A DNA stretch of 64,000 nucleotides from Vibrio cyclitrophicus (GCF_024347435.1 NZ_AP025481.1:1426001-1490000); one strand, 5' to 3'; positions 15,663 through 25,518 are shown, counted from the first letter of the stretch. Translations and numbers: made by a program. Notes: generated by a model not told the origin, from the sequence alone.

Positions 15663-17735
15663 ATGACAACTTCACGCACTTTCAAAAATGCTTCACTGTT
15701 CCTTGCAATCTCTCTAGCGTTTCCTGCTATTGCTGCAAATCATGACCATGCACACTTTAGTGACATTGGCGACCAAGGTGGCAAAGACGCGACTAAAATG
15801 ACAACACAAGCCAACCAAGAATTTGCGAAAACGCTCAACTTCTCAGACACCCGAGCGTTCGACAATAACAACAGAGGTCTAATCGCAAGCTTCGACCAAG
15901 AAACAGGCGACATCATCCGTAACAGTTTCAACTTTATCGAACCAAGTGTCACAAACGCAGACAAAGCACCTGATTCAGTTAATCCATCATTATGGCGCCA
16001 AGCAGTACTAAACCAAGCAGCTGAAGGTTTGTATGAAGTTGTTCCAGGTAAGGTTTACCAAGTACGAGGTGCAGACTTAGCGTCTATTTCTTTCATCCGC
16101 AGTGACAATGGTTGGATCGCCTATGACGTTCTTCTCACCAAAGAAGCAGCCGCTAAATCACTCAAATTCTTCAAGAGCAATGTGCCTGATGGCGGTGAAC
16201 TGCCTGTTGTCGCAATGATCTACTCACACTCACACGCTGATCACTTTGGTGGCGCAAGAGCGATTAAAGACGCTTACCCAGATGTGAAAGTGTACGGTTC
16301 GAAAAATATTACCAAAGAAATCGTAGACGAGAACGTATTGGCAGGTAATGCGATGTCTCGACGTACTGCTTATCAATACGGTGCTACGTTGAACCGACAT
16401 GAACACGGTATTGTTGATGCGGCATTATCGAAAGGCCTATCAACAGGTAGCATTACTTACGTACTGCCAGACTACGAGCTGAACCATAACGAAGAAATTG
16501 AAACGCTAGTTATTGACGGCTTAGAAATGCAATTCATGGATGCATCAGGCACCGAAGCGGCATCAGAAATGGTCACTTACATCCCAAGCATGAAAGCTCT
16601 TTGGACAGGCGAACTGACCTACCAAGGCATGCATAACCTGTACACGCTGCGCGGTGCAAAAGTACGTGATGGTTTGAAGTGGTCTAAGAAAATCAACGAG
16701 ATGCTAGTGACATGGGGCGAAGAAACAGAGGTGCTGTTTGCTTCTCATTCAGCGCCAGTTTGGGGAGAGCAAGAGATCTCTGATTACCTAAAAATGCAGC
16801 GTGACGCGTACGGCTTTACTCATAACCAAACACTGCGCCTAGCGAATAATGGGGTGGTTTTACAAGACATCGGTGACGAGATCTACAAAGTGATGCCAGA
16901 CAGTATTCAACAATCTTGGCACACCAATGGTTACCATGGCACTTACTCACACAACGCTCGCGCTGTGTATAACATGTATCTTGGCTACTTTGATATGAAC
17001 CCAGCCAACCTAAACCCGCTGCCGATAGAACCAGAATCGGTGAAGTTTGTTGAGTACATGGGCGGTAGCGACGCTGTGATTGAAAAAGCACAGCAAGATT
17101 TCCAAGAAGGTGAATACCGCTTCGTTGCAACAGCACTGAATAAGGTGATTCAAGCTGAACCGGAGAACAAAGTTGCACGTGGCTTATTGGCCGATACTTA
17201 CGAGCAATTGGGTTATCAATCAGAAGGTGCAGGTTGGAGAAACATCTACCTAACGGGCGCTCAAGAGCTTCGTATTGGCACACAGCCGGGCGCACCAAAA
17301 ACAGCATCACCGGATGTATTGGCTAACATGACCATTGAGAACTTGTTGGATTACTTAGCGGTAAAAGTGGATTCATTGAAGGCTCAAAACACGCCATTTA
17401 CGATGAACATTCAGTTACCTGATGTGAAAGAGTTCTACTACGTTGAAATGTCTAACGGTAACCTGAACAACATTCAAGTATCAGACCTACAAGATGCAGA
17501 TACTACACTGATCATCAACAAATCAGATGTGTCTGACATCGTACTGAAGAGAACGACACTCAATAAGCTGATGGAAGCAAGGCAAGCAGGTGTGAAAGGC
17601 GACAAGTCGTCTCTTAACAAACTATTGTCTTCTCTCACTGAAGCTGATACCTCTTTTGAGATTGTGCCTCGCCCGAACAAAGGTGAAGAAGTCGATGCTG
17701 AGCTATACCAAGATTCAGCTGTACACGCTCATTAA
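15663..17735 (+). CDS. Alkylsulfatase, SdsA1-type metallo-beta-lactamase fold
   Basis: A 690-residue exported enzyme that hydrolyses primary alkyl sulfates (for example dodecyl sulfate) to alcohol and sulfate. The signal peptide ends at about ...PAIAA (residue 25). The metallo-beta-lactamase domain (about 120-400) carries the zinc motif H189-x-H191-x-D193-H194 in SHSHADHFGG, plus a later EAASEM region and a His in FASHSAPVWG. An all-helical dimerisation domain follows at about 430-560, and a SCP2-like C-terminal domain (about 570-685) that recruits the hydrophobic substrate. Length matches SdsA1/YjcS (650-660) with a slightly longer N-terminus. The divergent LysR gene suggests substrate-induced control. 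It would act in the periplasm. Confidence 0.9.
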   Translation: MTTSRTFKNASLFLAISLAFPAIAANHDHAHFSDIGDQGGKDATKMTTQANQEFAKTLNFSDTRAFDNNNRGLIASFDQETGDIIRNSFNFIEPSVTNADKAPDSVNPSLWRQAVLNQAAEGLYEVVPGKVYQVRGADLASISFIRSDNGWIAYDVLLTKEAAAKSLKFFKSNVPDGGELPVVAMIYSHSHADHFGGARAIKDAYPDVKVYGSKNITKEIVDENVLAGNAMSRRTAYQYGATLNRHEHGIVDAALSKGLSTGSITYVLPDYELNHNEEIETLVIDGLEMQFMDASGTEAASEMVTYIPSMKALWTGELTYQGMHNLYTLRGAKVRDGLKWSKKINEMLVTWGEETEVLFASHSAPVWGEQEISDYLKMQRDAYGFTHNQTLRLANNGVVLQDIGDEIYKVMPDSIQQSWHTNGYHGTYSHNARAVYNMYLGYFDMNPANLNPLPIEPESVKFVEYMGGSDAVIEKAQQDFQEGEYRFVATALNKVIQAEPENKVARGLLADTYEQLGYQSEGAGWRNIYLTGAQELRIGTQPGAPKTASPDVLANMTIENLLDYLAVKVDSLKAQNTPFTMNIQLPDVKEFYYVEMSNGNLNNIQVSDLQDADTTLIINKSDVSDIVLKRTTLNKLMEARQAGVKGDKSSLNKLLSSLTEADTSFEIVPRPNKGEEVDAELYQDSAVHAH

Positions 17736-17804
17736 GGTCTAAATAACAGCATTATAATAACGTCAACGAAGCCAATATAGGCTATCACAAGGCTAATACC
17801 GACC

Positions 17805-17837
17805 AAGCCTCAGCTAATTCATTTAGTTGAGGCTTTC
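17805..17837 (+). terminator. Terminator after alkylsulfatase
   Basis: AGCCTCAGCTAA at 17806-17817 pairs with TTAGTTGAGGCT at 17823-17834 (one G-U pair), then TTTC. The remaining gap to 18059 holds no ORF or other clear signal. Confidence 0.75.
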
Positions 17838-18059
17838 TTATCAAAGAATAAAGCAGTGCTTCATTTCCTATACTTTCCAATCAACTATCATAAAGTAGCA
17901 GCACCCAGGCGGTCTCTTTATGGACCTCTGTATTGTCATATTTCTCACTTACAACACAATTCATACCCTTTCTTAGTCCCAGCATGTGAACCAATAGAAA
18001 TTTTGTGCGGTCAAACTTTGTTATAAAAGTTGCACGGACAACGTTTCAAAGGAAGAAAG

Positions 18060-18878
18060 ATGCAAAAAAAAATCATGATCACAGGCGCGACAGATGGTAT
18101 AGGTTTAGAGACAGCAAGAATGTTGGCTCAGCAAGGACACCATATCCTGATTCATGGACGCAACCCTGCGAAACTGAATAAGGTAAAAACCAGTTTATCC
18201 AGGCTCTCTAAAAACGCAGTCATCGAAAGTTATATTGCTGATCTATCTTCCCTGGCAGATGTAAAGGAACTCGCACAGCAGATCAACTCAGCGCACAAAC
18301 AACTTGATGTACTGATTAACAACGCTGGCGTTTATAAGGTAGATAAGATCACAACTCAGGATAATCTAGACGTTCGATTCGTCGTTAACACGATTGCCCC
18401 CTACCTACTCACACAATTACTACTTCCACTTTTTGATTCCTCTGGTCGCATCGTCAACTTATCTTCAGCAGCACAGGCCCCTGTAGATCTTGATCTGATG
18501 ACCAGCTCAAACGCAGGAGAGTTAGATGGCCCTATTTATGCGCAAAGCAAGTTAGCCCTCACAATGTGGTCTATCAGCCTCGCTCACAAAATCGGAGCTA
18601 ACGGACCATCGATTATTCCTGTCAATCCAGCTTCATTCCTTGGCAGTAAATTAGTCAAAGATGCCTACGGGTTGGAAGGAAATGACCTAGGTATTGGTGC
18701 TGACATTTTATCTAGAGCGGCATTGTCTGATGAGTTTTCCAACGCTTCTGGGAAGTATTTTGATAATGACTCAGGGCTATTTAAAGACCCTCACTCTGAT
18801 GCTTTAGACACAGACAAAAACCACAAACTGGTGACCACCATAGACCAGTTGATTGCAGAACACCTCTACTCTCGCTAG
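18060..18878 (+). CDS. Short-chain dehydrogenase/reductase
   Basis: A 272-residue NAD(P)-dependent oxidoreductase with a Rossmann fold. The cofactor motif TGATDGIG is at residues 8-15, the NNAG motif near 90, a Ser in IVNLSSA near 138 and the catalytic YxxxK as YAQSK near 160-164. The start is the ATG at 18060 following AAAGGAAGAAAG; an upstream TTG at 18030 overlaps no good ribosome site. The C-terminal part (GKYFDNDSGLFKDPHSDAL) resembles the retinol-dehydrogenase/WW-domain oxidoreductase-like SDRs that end in a disordered tail. The substrate is unknown. It stands alone between unrelated genes. Confidence 0.88.
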   Translation: MQKKIMITGATDGIGLETARMLAQQGHHILIHGRNPAKLNKVKTSLSRLSKNAVIESYIADLSSLADVKELAQQINSAHKQLDVLINNAGVYKVDKITTQDNLDVRFVVNTIAPYLLTQLLLPLFDSSGRIVNLSSAAQAPVDLDLMTSSNAGELDGPIYAQSKLALTMWSISLAHKIGANGPSIIPVNPASFLGSKLVKDAYGLEGNDLGIGADILSRAALSDEFSNASGKYFDNDSGLFKDPHSDALDTDKNHKLVTTIDQLIAEHLYSR

Positions 18879-19026
18879 CCAGATACAAGGAGTGTTCCAT
18901 ATTTAGGAGCGCTCCAAAACCCCAAACTCACCGATATCTTGACGAGAGAACTTCATCTATTGTTTAGGTAAAATTGAAATGGTTCCTCTCCCAACAAATT
19001 GGCATAGCGTTAACGAAATAACGGCA

Positions 19027-19728
19027 TTACGCATGCTTGATGAAAGCTTGGCTTAATTGCTGAAAGAGTGAGTCTACGTTGGGGAGGGTCGTCAAATGCG
19101 CGGACAACGGAGTATGAACCTGCGCATCCACCACAGTTGGATTCCCGCAAATTTGATTATAAAAATTCACGGGCTCAACGATGTTCTCTAGGTCTACATC
19201 TAACAAGATACAAGCTTGAGAAAGTACGATTTGGCCACCCCCTTGTTTAAGCAATACACGTTGCGCAGTACCCACTATTTTTTGTTTATTGATATTGAGG
19301 TTGTAGTCACCATCACAATAAGAGCCAGGGGTTGCGTGTACATCCACACCAATGCCCAGCTCTTTAAAAAACTGGGTTAAGACATCGCATAAATGTCGAT
19401 ACGCTGTTTGGATGTTGTAGGCTTCATCACGAGGCCAATGGTAAATGTGCGACAGATTAATGATCCCCGGCAGTTGGGGAACGGGAGCTCCACCCGTTTT
19501 TCGAGAAGTGAGTTGCCAGCCTTGTTCCGCGAGTTGCTTTCTAGACTCTATCGTCACTGGCCACTTTTTACCTGCGGGTAAAACGAGCGTTGGCGTTTTT
19601 GCTTGCCACAGCATTAAGGCTTGTCCAATCTCACCCGCCTGTATTTGCTGCAATAATTCAGCTTCTTTTTCAAACGCACGATCAACATCAATGTGCGGGT
19701 AACGTACGAGTTTATTCGTTAACTTCAA
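19027..19728 (-). CDS. Lipoate-protein ligase A family protein
   Basis: A 233-residue BPL/LplA/LipB-fold protein that would attach lipoate or octanoate to a lysine of E2/H proteins. Residues 75-82 read RKTGGAPV, corresponding to the RRxSGGGAV loop that binds the lipoyl group, and KIVGTAQR near residue 155 contains the conserved catalytic Lys. The protein is shorter than E. coli LplA (337) and lacks its C-terminal accessory domain, as in LipM/LipL-like and stand-alone ligases. The TTG start (MKLTNKLVRYP) follows AGAGGAAAAG. It is divergent from the homocysteine methyltransferase gene. Whether it is a ligase or an amidotransferase cannot be decided. Confidence 0.82.
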   Translation of the reverse strand: MKLTNKLVRYPHIDVDRAFEKEAELLQQIQAGEIGQALMLWQAKTPTLVLPAGKKWPVTIESRKQLAEQGWQLTSRKTGGAPVPQLPGIINLSHIYHWPRDEAYNIQTAYRHLCDVLTQFFKELGIGVDVHATPGSYCDGDYNLNINKQKIVGTAQRVLLKQGGGQIVLSQACILLDVDLENIVEPVNFYNQICGNPTVVDAQVHTPLSAHLTTLPNVDSLFQQLSQAFIKHA

Positions 19729-19970
19729 TGCACTTTTCCTCTACAGATTGTGGTGACTTAGTATTTAGCGTTCTGGGATGGTTGATGAGATAAACATACC
19801 TTTGAAACCCAATGCAGCATAGCACCAATTACCCCTCCAGCCCTTTTTCCTTTAATTATTGAGATGCATTGATTTAGCTAAACTACTTCCACTTTGATGG
19901 CTTCTGTCTGACAAGGTTGTCTGATATGGTGGCGGCAGAACTTCAGCAACTGTTTTAGATAGTATTAAAT

Positions 19971-20870
19971 ATGAAAACACTAACCATACTTGATGGCGGC
20001 ATGGGCCGAGAACTCAAAGAAATTGGCGCGCCATTCTCTCAACCGCTTTGGAGCGCTCAAGCTCTGATTGAAGCCCCTGATCTTGTTAGCCAAGCGCATC
20101 AAAATTTTGTCGATGCTGGCGCTGAAATCCTGATCACCAATAGTTACGCGTGTGTACCTTTTCATTTGGGTGAATCACTCTTCGAGCAACGAGGTTTTGA
20201 ACTAGCAGCGCTATCTGGCGAACTGGCGAAGGCGGTTGCTGATAATGCTCCTCACACAGTGAAAGTTGCGGGCGCGATTCCACCGCCGTTTGGCAGCTAC
20301 CGACCAGATTTGTTCAAGGTAGAAGAAGCAGCACCAATCATTCAAACGCTTTACGATGCTCAAGATCCAAACATCGACCTTTGGATAGTGGAAACGATTT
20401 GTAGCCTGCAAGAATTCGACTCAATTCACGCGGTACTCAAGCACTCACATAAGCCGTGTTACTACGCATTCAGTTTGGAAGATACCAAGGGCGATTTTGC
20501 GAACATTCGCTCTGGAGAGAGCGTAGCGGATGCCATTAAACTTGCCTGCCAATCAAACGCGAAAGGCATTATGTTTAACTGTTCAGTGCCTGAAGTGATG
20601 GATCAAGCGATCATTGATGCAAAGAAAGTGATTGATGAGCTAGGTAGTGGTTTAGAAATTGGTGTCTACGCCAATAACTTTGCACCTATCAGCAGCGAAC
20701 ATAAAGCAAACGACATGCTTCAAGAAATGCGTGAACTGGATGGTCAAGGTTATCTAACTTACGCCAAACGTTGGCACGCACTGGGCGCGAATATCGTCGG
20801 TGGCTGTTGTGGCATCGGTCCAAAACACATTCAAGTTTTGGCGGATTGGAAACGTTCCATACAGAGCTAA
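19971..20870 (+). CDS. Homocysteine S-methyltransferase
   Basis: A 299-residue zinc enzyme of the MmuM/BHMT family that transfers a methyl group, typically from S-methylmethionine, to homocysteine to make methionine. The TIM-barrel starts ILDGGMGRELKEIG; the zinc ligands are Cys in FNCSVPE (about residue 204) and the Cys pair in GGCCGIGP (about 283-284). No methylmethionine permease is adjacent. A hairpin terminator follows, before an oxidoreductase gene. Confidence 0.9.
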   Translation: MKTLTILDGGMGRELKEIGAPFSQPLWSAQALIEAPDLVSQAHQNFVDAGAEILITNSYACVPFHLGESLFEQRGFELAALSGELAKAVADNAPHTVKVAGAIPPPFGSYRPDLFKVEEAAPIIQTLYDAQDPNIDLWIVETICSLQEFDSIHAVLKHSHKPCYYAFSLEDTKGDFANIRSGESVADAIKLACQSNAKGIMFNCSVPEVMDQAIIDAKKVIDELGSGLEIGVYANNFAPISSEHKANDMLQEMRELDGQGYLTYAKRWHALGANIVGGCCGIGPKHIQVLADWKRSIQS

Positions 20871-20897
20871 TAATAACATCACGACAACAATCTAGAT

Positions 20898-20933
20898 AAA
20901 TAGAGAACAGGTTGAGAAATCTGTTCTCTATTT
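20898..20933 (+). terminator. Terminator after homocysteine methyltransferase
   Basis: AAATAGAGAACAG (20898-20910) and CTGTTCTCTATTT (20921-20933) form a perfect 13-bp stem with a 10-nt loop. The T-run is short (TTTG), so termination may be partial. Confidence 0.7.
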
Positions 20934-20985
20934 GTATGTGGCGTCTCTGAGTACACTGATACAAAACAACGATTTGGAGCAACTG

Positions 20986-21996
20986 ATGAACGACACGCAA
21001 CGAAAAATTAAATGGGGCATCGCAGGGCTAGGCAACATCGCCAATCGATTCGCAACCTCTGTAACAGAGCACTGTCTGCGTGGTGAACTTTATGCGGTTG
21101 CCGCGAGAGACCATAAACGCGCAGCCACGTTCGCGAATAAATTTGGTTGCGCTAAGGCTTATGACTCTTATGAGGAGATGGCGAATGATCCAGCAGTAGA
21201 AGCGGTTTACATCACCACCGTTCACCCATACCACCAGCCACTTGCCGAGTTATTTCTAAAGAACAATAAGCACGTATTGGTCGAGAAGCCAGCTTTCACT
21301 AACCTTGCTGATTGGCTTGAGATGAAAGCTCTCGCGAAACAAAATGGCGTGATGCTGCTAGAAGCGATGAAGACCGTGGTGTTTCCCGCGTATCGTGAGC
21401 TCCAATCATTCTTGGTCGACAACAACATTCAGATAGACTCAATCGAAGCCAGCTTTGGTAACCATCACGACTATGACCCAGAGTTATTTATCTTCAACCC
21501 AGAGTTATCAGGTGGAGCAACGCTCGATGTTGGGGTCTACGGGCTTTGGTTCTTCTACGACCTGTGTCGAACTCTGAGTGTTAACCCTTCAAAACCTCAA
21601 GTAGAGGTGTCATGCCTGTATGAGGGGGCGAATGTTGATACCGATGCGTGCTTTACCTTCTCTGGTGGTATGAACGGTAAGATATCGGCATCAACGGTGC
21701 AAAACCTTCCCCGATCAGCACACTTGACTGGGCCCGACACTAAGATCACCATTCACGAAAAATGGTGGAATCCGGCCTTTATTGAGATTGAACATCAAGG
21801 GCAGAAGTCGACCATCAACAAACGAGTGACGGGCAATGGATTCGAGTTTGAAATTGACCATTTTTCAGAGTTAGTCCTTCAAGGCAAAACTGAGTCCGAT
21901 ATCCTAAACCCAGAGATAACCTTTCAAGTGCTCGATACGATGGAAAAAGCACTCATTGACTCTGGCTATAAACATTTAACTCAACCTCGTCGTTAG
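20986..21996 (+). CDS. Gfo/Idh/MocA-family oxidoreductase
   Basis: A 336-residue NAD(P)-dependent dehydrogenase. The Rossmann motif GIAGLGNIANRFA lies at about residues 10-22 and the EKP motif (VLVEKPAF) near 95; the C-terminal alpha/beta domain follows. The ATG at 20986 has GGAG seven bases upstream; the frame is open to 20932 but that stretch is part of the previous terminator. Substrates in this family are sugars, inositols or trans-dihydrodiols; it resembles the dihydrodiol-dehydrogenase-like group. The stop codon overlaps the ribosome site of the SgrR-like gene that follows 10 bp later, suggesting a two-gene operon. Confidence 0.88.
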   Translation: MNDTQRKIKWGIAGLGNIANRFATSVTEHCLRGELYAVAARDHKRAATFANKFGCAKAYDSYEEMANDPAVEAVYITTVHPYHQPLAELFLKNNKHVLVEKPAFTNLADWLEMKALAKQNGVMLLEAMKTVVFPAYRELQSFLVDNNIQIDSIEASFGNHHDYDPELFIFNPELSGGATLDVGVYGLWFFYDLCRTLSVNPSKPQVEVSCLYEGANVDTDACFTFSGGMNGKISASTVQNLPRSAHLTGPDTKITIHEKWWNPAFIEIEHQGQKSTINKRVTGNGFEFEIDHFSELVLQGKTESDILNPEITFQVLDTMEKALIDSGYKHLTQPRR

Positions 21997-22006
21997 GAAA
22001 AGCAAA

Positions 22007-23527
22007 TTGGGCAACCTTAAGCGCAAGCTTGAACTGTATGAAAAGATATTTCAGGCTTTTGGGCCAGGAGTATCACACTGTCAGATCAACCAACTGGCCA
22101 CGCTGCTGCATGTAAGTGAACGTCACGTTCAAACCTTACTCAAAGTAATGACAGCACAAGGTTGGATTGAGTGGCAAGCAAGCTCAGGCCGAAGCAAGAA
22201 AGCACAACTGATGTGTCTGGTTGAGCCCATTGAGGCGTGTTACCAATACGCACAAACCCAAGCCGATACGGGCAACATAGAACAAGTGTTTAGCACCTTA
22301 AGCTTCAACGGCCGCAATGCAGGCGCAGAACTGCAAGCCTTTCTAAACAGCGCTAATCAATCTGCGCAGAACGTCGCGTACATTCCCTTTCACCGAGAAC
22401 TCGAAGCACTTCATCCTCAACGAGTGCTTAGACGCACCGAACGTTTCTTAGTGATGCAAGTTTGCCAGCGCCTAACCACCGTTCAACACGGCAAACTCAG
22501 CGGCGATTTGGCGTATCATTGGCAACCTAATCAAGACGCTACGCAATGGCACTTTCAAATTCGCAATGGCGTTCAGTTCCATAACGGCAGAACACTCGAA
22601 CCTCAAGACATAGCACGCAATCTTAACTCGCTAATTCAAAGCAAAATATGGCGTCGCTGCTATCAGCATATTGATGAGGTTTCTGCTTCGGCTGGTAATG
22701 TGGTTGTCGTGAAGTTGAATCAACCGGATTGGCATTTACCGCGCTTACTTGCCAGAGTTGAAGCCTCCGTATTTGATCACTCATCACCGACTGATAGGCT
22801 GATTGGATCTGGCGCGTTCTCACTAGACATATTCTCAAGCAAGATGTTGAGATTAAGCCGTAATAGCACGTATTCACACAGCACTCCGATTCTCAATCGA
22901 GTCGAGTTGTGGGTCTATCCGGAATGGGCACAGAGCAAAGCTTGCGCTCAAAATCAGGTGTGCGTAAAACTGCCCGAAAAGACGGTCACTGTGTGTGGCG
23001 ATGACCATTCTTCCCAACCGGATTTCGGCTCAACCTTCTTCAAGATTCAAAGCCCGATGTTGTCGAAAACCGTTCGTGAATTCACTGTTGAAGACACCTC
23101 TGAATGCCAAACCCTTTTCGAGCAATTGTCAGTATCCGGCGACAGCAAAACCAACGTGAAATATGGACACTACCTAACTAACTACCTAACTACCAAAGAT
23201 GTCGCGCTATGCAGCATTATTGATGAGAACGACACCTTCACTTCGTGGTTAAGCTTTTTCACTCGCTTTCCCTTTGAGGACTTAGCACTGCCTACTGAGA
23301 TGATAGACAGAATCGAACAAGGCTTAACCTCAATAACAAACCAGCCCAACTTTGAGTTAGCGATGAATGCACTGTTGGAACTCAAGCATTGGTTGAATGA
23401 CTCTGGGGTTGTGGTTGAGCTCAAGCAAGAGGCGTTCAACTTAGAGGTTTCTGAAAAGATACAAGGCGCGCAAGTAAATGGATTCGGTTGGTGCGAACTC
23501 GACCAATTGTGGATTAGCCACTTCTGA
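22007..23527 (+). CDS. SgrR-like regulator (HTH plus solute-binding domain)
   Basis: A 506-residue protein with an N-terminal winged helix (residues about 1-110, INQLATLLHVSERHVQTLLKVM) fused to an oligopeptide-binding-protein-like domain (SBP_bac_5; FQIRNGVQFHNGRTLEPQDIARNLNSL). This is the SgrR architecture. In E. coli SgrR activates the sRNA SgrS under glucose-phosphate stress; no SgrS-like neighbour is visible here. The gene uses TTG (22007) eight bases after AGGA, and that AGGA overlaps the stop codon of the preceding Gfo/Idh gene, so the two are probably coupled. The solute-binding domain likely senses a metabolite handled by the dehydrogenase; this is inference. Confidence 0.85.
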   Translation: MGNLKRKLELYEKIFQAFGPGVSHCQINQLATLLHVSERHVQTLLKVMTAQGWIEWQASSGRSKKAQLMCLVEPIEACYQYAQTQADTGNIEQVFSTLSFNGRNAGAELQAFLNSANQSAQNVAYIPFHRELEALHPQRVLRRTERFLVMQVCQRLTTVQHGKLSGDLAYHWQPNQDATQWHFQIRNGVQFHNGRTLEPQDIARNLNSLIQSKIWRRCYQHIDEVSASAGNVVVVKLNQPDWHLPRLLARVEASVFDHSSPTDRLIGSGAFSLDIFSSKMLRLSRNSTYSHSTPILNRVELWVYPEWAQSKACAQNQVCVKLPEKTVTVCGDDHSSQPDFGSTFFKIQSPMLSKTVREFTVEDTSECQTLFEQLSVSGDSKTNVKYGHYLTNYLTTKDVALCSIIDENDTFTSWLSFFTRFPFEDLALPTEMIDRIEQGLTSITNQPNFELAMNALLELKHWLNDSGVVVELKQEAFNLEVSEKIQGAQVNGFGWCELDQLWISHF

Positions 23528-23714
23528 GTAAGACCTGAAAGAAATCATTGGGCACAAAGACTTATCTTTAACATTCAGCTGCCAATAGCGTCATTATCAG
23601 GTGCTAAAGTAATATAGACATGAGGCTAGGCTAAATTAGTCTCAACCAAGGTAAGCTTGAGAACAGTAAAAACAAAATAAGCTCAAGCTAAATAAACCAG
23701 TGAGAAGGTAAACC

Positions 23715-24113
23715 ATGACTCGACACTTAAAAGGCCCATTATTGTTTCTTTGCGCGCTCTCTTTTAACAGCATGGCGAGTACCCAATGCGATGCGCTTAT
23801 AGGCTGTGAAAAGAAATTCTGTGAGATCGAATATCAAATAAAGAAGGCTGAGCAGTACGACAATCAGTACAAAGTGGAGCGATTAACCACAGCGTTGAAA
23901 GCGGCGAAAGAGAACTGCACCAATGAAGGTTTGAAGGATGATCTGCGTGAGAAGATTGAATCCAATGAACAAGATTTAGCTGAATACCAAGCCGACTTAG
24001 AAGAAGCAAAACAAGACGATAGAGCGGATAAGATTCGAAAATATGAGGGTAAGATCGAAAAAGAACTGCGTAAAACCGATAAATTGAAGCAAGAACTGAC
24101 TGAGATCCCTTAA
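23715..24113 (+). CDS. DUF1090-family periplasmic protein
   Basis: A 132-residue exported protein (signal MTRHLKGPLLFLCALSFNSMAS). The mature part has three Cys early (TQCDALIGCEKKFCEIE), a fourth near residue 72, and then a highly charged coiled-coil (Glu/Lys/Asp-rich, about 45-130). This is the pattern of DUF1090/YqjC of enterobacteria, a periplasmic protein of unknown function. In E. coli yqjC stands next to yqjDEK; here the yqjDEK-like genes are 11 kb away. Confidence 0.82.
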   Translation: MTRHLKGPLLFLCALSFNSMASTQCDALIGCEKKFCEIEYQIKKAEQYDNQYKVERLTTALKAAKENCTNEGLKDDLREKIESNEQDLAEYQADLEEAKQDDRADKIRKYEGKIEKELRKTDKLKQELTEIP

Positions 24114-24129
24114 TCGAAGCTAGATACAG

Positions 24130-24167
24130 AAATGGTCTCACTGCTTTACTGCTTAGTTAGACCATTT
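24130..24167. terminator. Inverted repeat between convergent genes
   Basis: AAATGGTCT (24130-24138) and AGACCATTT (24159-24167) form a 9-bp stem with a 20-nt loop between the DUF1090 and HDOD genes. No clear T-run follows on either strand, so terminator function is only likely from position. Confidence 0.45.
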
Positions 24168-24223
24168 AGAAAATACCGCTTTATGGCAACCTCAAGAACC
24201 AATCTAGCCAACGCCAGTCGTTA

Positions 24224-25339
24224 TTATCCCACCAGCGCCAATTCAGACTCTTTATAGATACGGTTGGCCACGTTGTATGCCGCAGGCAAAGTTAGGGTCT
24301 CTTTGCATCTGCGCTTAAACTGCTCGACTTCAATCGTTTGTTCTTCTAGTAAATAAAACAACTCACTCAAGTAGTTAGCTTCAAACACAGCTTGACCAAG
24401 TGGCGTGCATTCATATCGGCTCGACTCTTGGTAACCAATCACCGTCAGCACAGATTCTGGCAACTCCCAGAACTTAGCTATGGTGTAAGTCAGGCGAATA
24501 GAGTAGCTGTTCATCAGGCGCTTCAACGCTAACGAGTTAGGCGGAACAGAAGGATCTACATGCTTGAAGGCTTCAACCATCATTTGGAAAATGATCATCT
24601 TGCCTAAGTTGCGAATCAACCCAACAAAGTACGCCGCCGCTTGATCTTCTTGGGATGAAGAATCTTTCATCAACTCCTTAGAAAAAGACGCGGTTTGAAC
24701 GCTGTGATTCCAAATTTTCTCACCGAAATGACGCCAGTAAATATTGTTGCCCGGCGTGAAGTTCTTCATGTAGCTATTCACAACCCCTTCAACAAGTCCT
24801 TGAGAACCCATATTTAGGAATGCTGTTTTTAGGTCGGTTACCTGTTTTTCACTGCGTTTGTAGAAAGCACTGTTAGCCAGTTTAATTACATCGGCAGCCA
24901 TACTCGGCTCTCGCTCAATTACTTTCAACAGAGCATCTACATCAAATTCGTCACTCTGTAATTCTGCCATTAATGTGGTCACAGAGGCTGGCATCACTGG
25001 CAATTCATTAAGCAAGGCTTTTGGAGAGCGAATCAAACGTTCGATCTGACAAGCAACAAAGTCACTAAACGGATCTGACTCCGTTCGCAGGCGAGACTCT
25101 CCAAATAAATAGTCAAGAAACTCAGCATCGTGCAAGCTTATTGCTTTATCAACAATGAGTGATGATTCATGAGCCGATGAGGACGGAACAAAAATAGAAG
25201 AATGAGATGGTGCAGTGCTTTGCTCAAGAACGGAATCAGAAGAAACGCTTTGTTGAGAGACACTCTTTGATGAATCATTTTGCTTACTTTGATTAGAAAC
25301 AAAAGGGGAAAATAGTGCCTGCAATACCCTTTTAAACAT
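24224..25339 (-). CDS. HDOD-domain protein
   Basis: A 371-residue cytoplasmic protein with an HDOD domain at about residues 105-310 (LLNELPVMPASVTTLMAEL ... IEREPSMAADVIKLANSA ... NLGKMIIF). HDOD proteins resemble HD phosphohydrolases but lack the metal-binding residues, and act in signalling, often in c-di-GMP or chemotaxis-linked networks. The N-terminal 25-65 stretch is a Ser-rich low-complexity linker. The start is the ATG at 25339 after AGGAG; a TTG directly before it is an alternative. It stands alone with its own promoter region of 240 bp. Confidence 0.85.
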   Translation of the reverse strand: MFKRVLQALFSPFVSNQSKQNDSSKSVSQQSVSSDSVLEQSTAPSHSSIFVPSSSAHESSLIVDKAISLHDAEFLDYLFGESRLRTESDPFSDFVACQIERLIRSPKALLNELPVMPASVTTLMAELQSDEFDVDALLKVIEREPSMAADVIKLANSAFYKRSEKQVTDLKTAFLNMGSQGLVEGVVNSYMKNFTPGNNIYWRHFGEKIWNHSVQTASFSKELMKDSSSQEDQAAAYFVGLIRNLGKMIIFQMMVEAFKHVDPSVPPNSLALKRLMNSYSIRLTYTIAKFWELPESVLTVIGYQESSRYECTPLGQAVFEANYLSELFYLLEEQTIEVEQFKRRCKETLTLPAAYNVANRIYKESELALVG

Positions 25340-25518
25340 CAATACGGCTCCTAGATGGATATAAAACAGATCGGGATATATAACAGCAGTGATTATTGCA
25401 CAGATAACTCATAAACCACACAGTGATAAATCAATCACTTATTTTTTAGCTGTATAAGATCAGATACTCACAAGCCTTAAAACCAGACCCACCTCTATTT
25501 CACCTTCTCCCAAACGAA

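Noticed and set aside
16816..17310. Long antisense ORF opposite the alkylsulfatase
   Set aside because: It is a shadow of a strongly supported gene, with no ribosome site or recognisable domain.
23163..23191. Short 12-bp tandem duplication (CTACCTAACTAA-like)
   Set aside because: It lies inside the SgrR-like coding sequence, is in frame and encodes HYLTNYLT; it looks like ordinary protein sequence.
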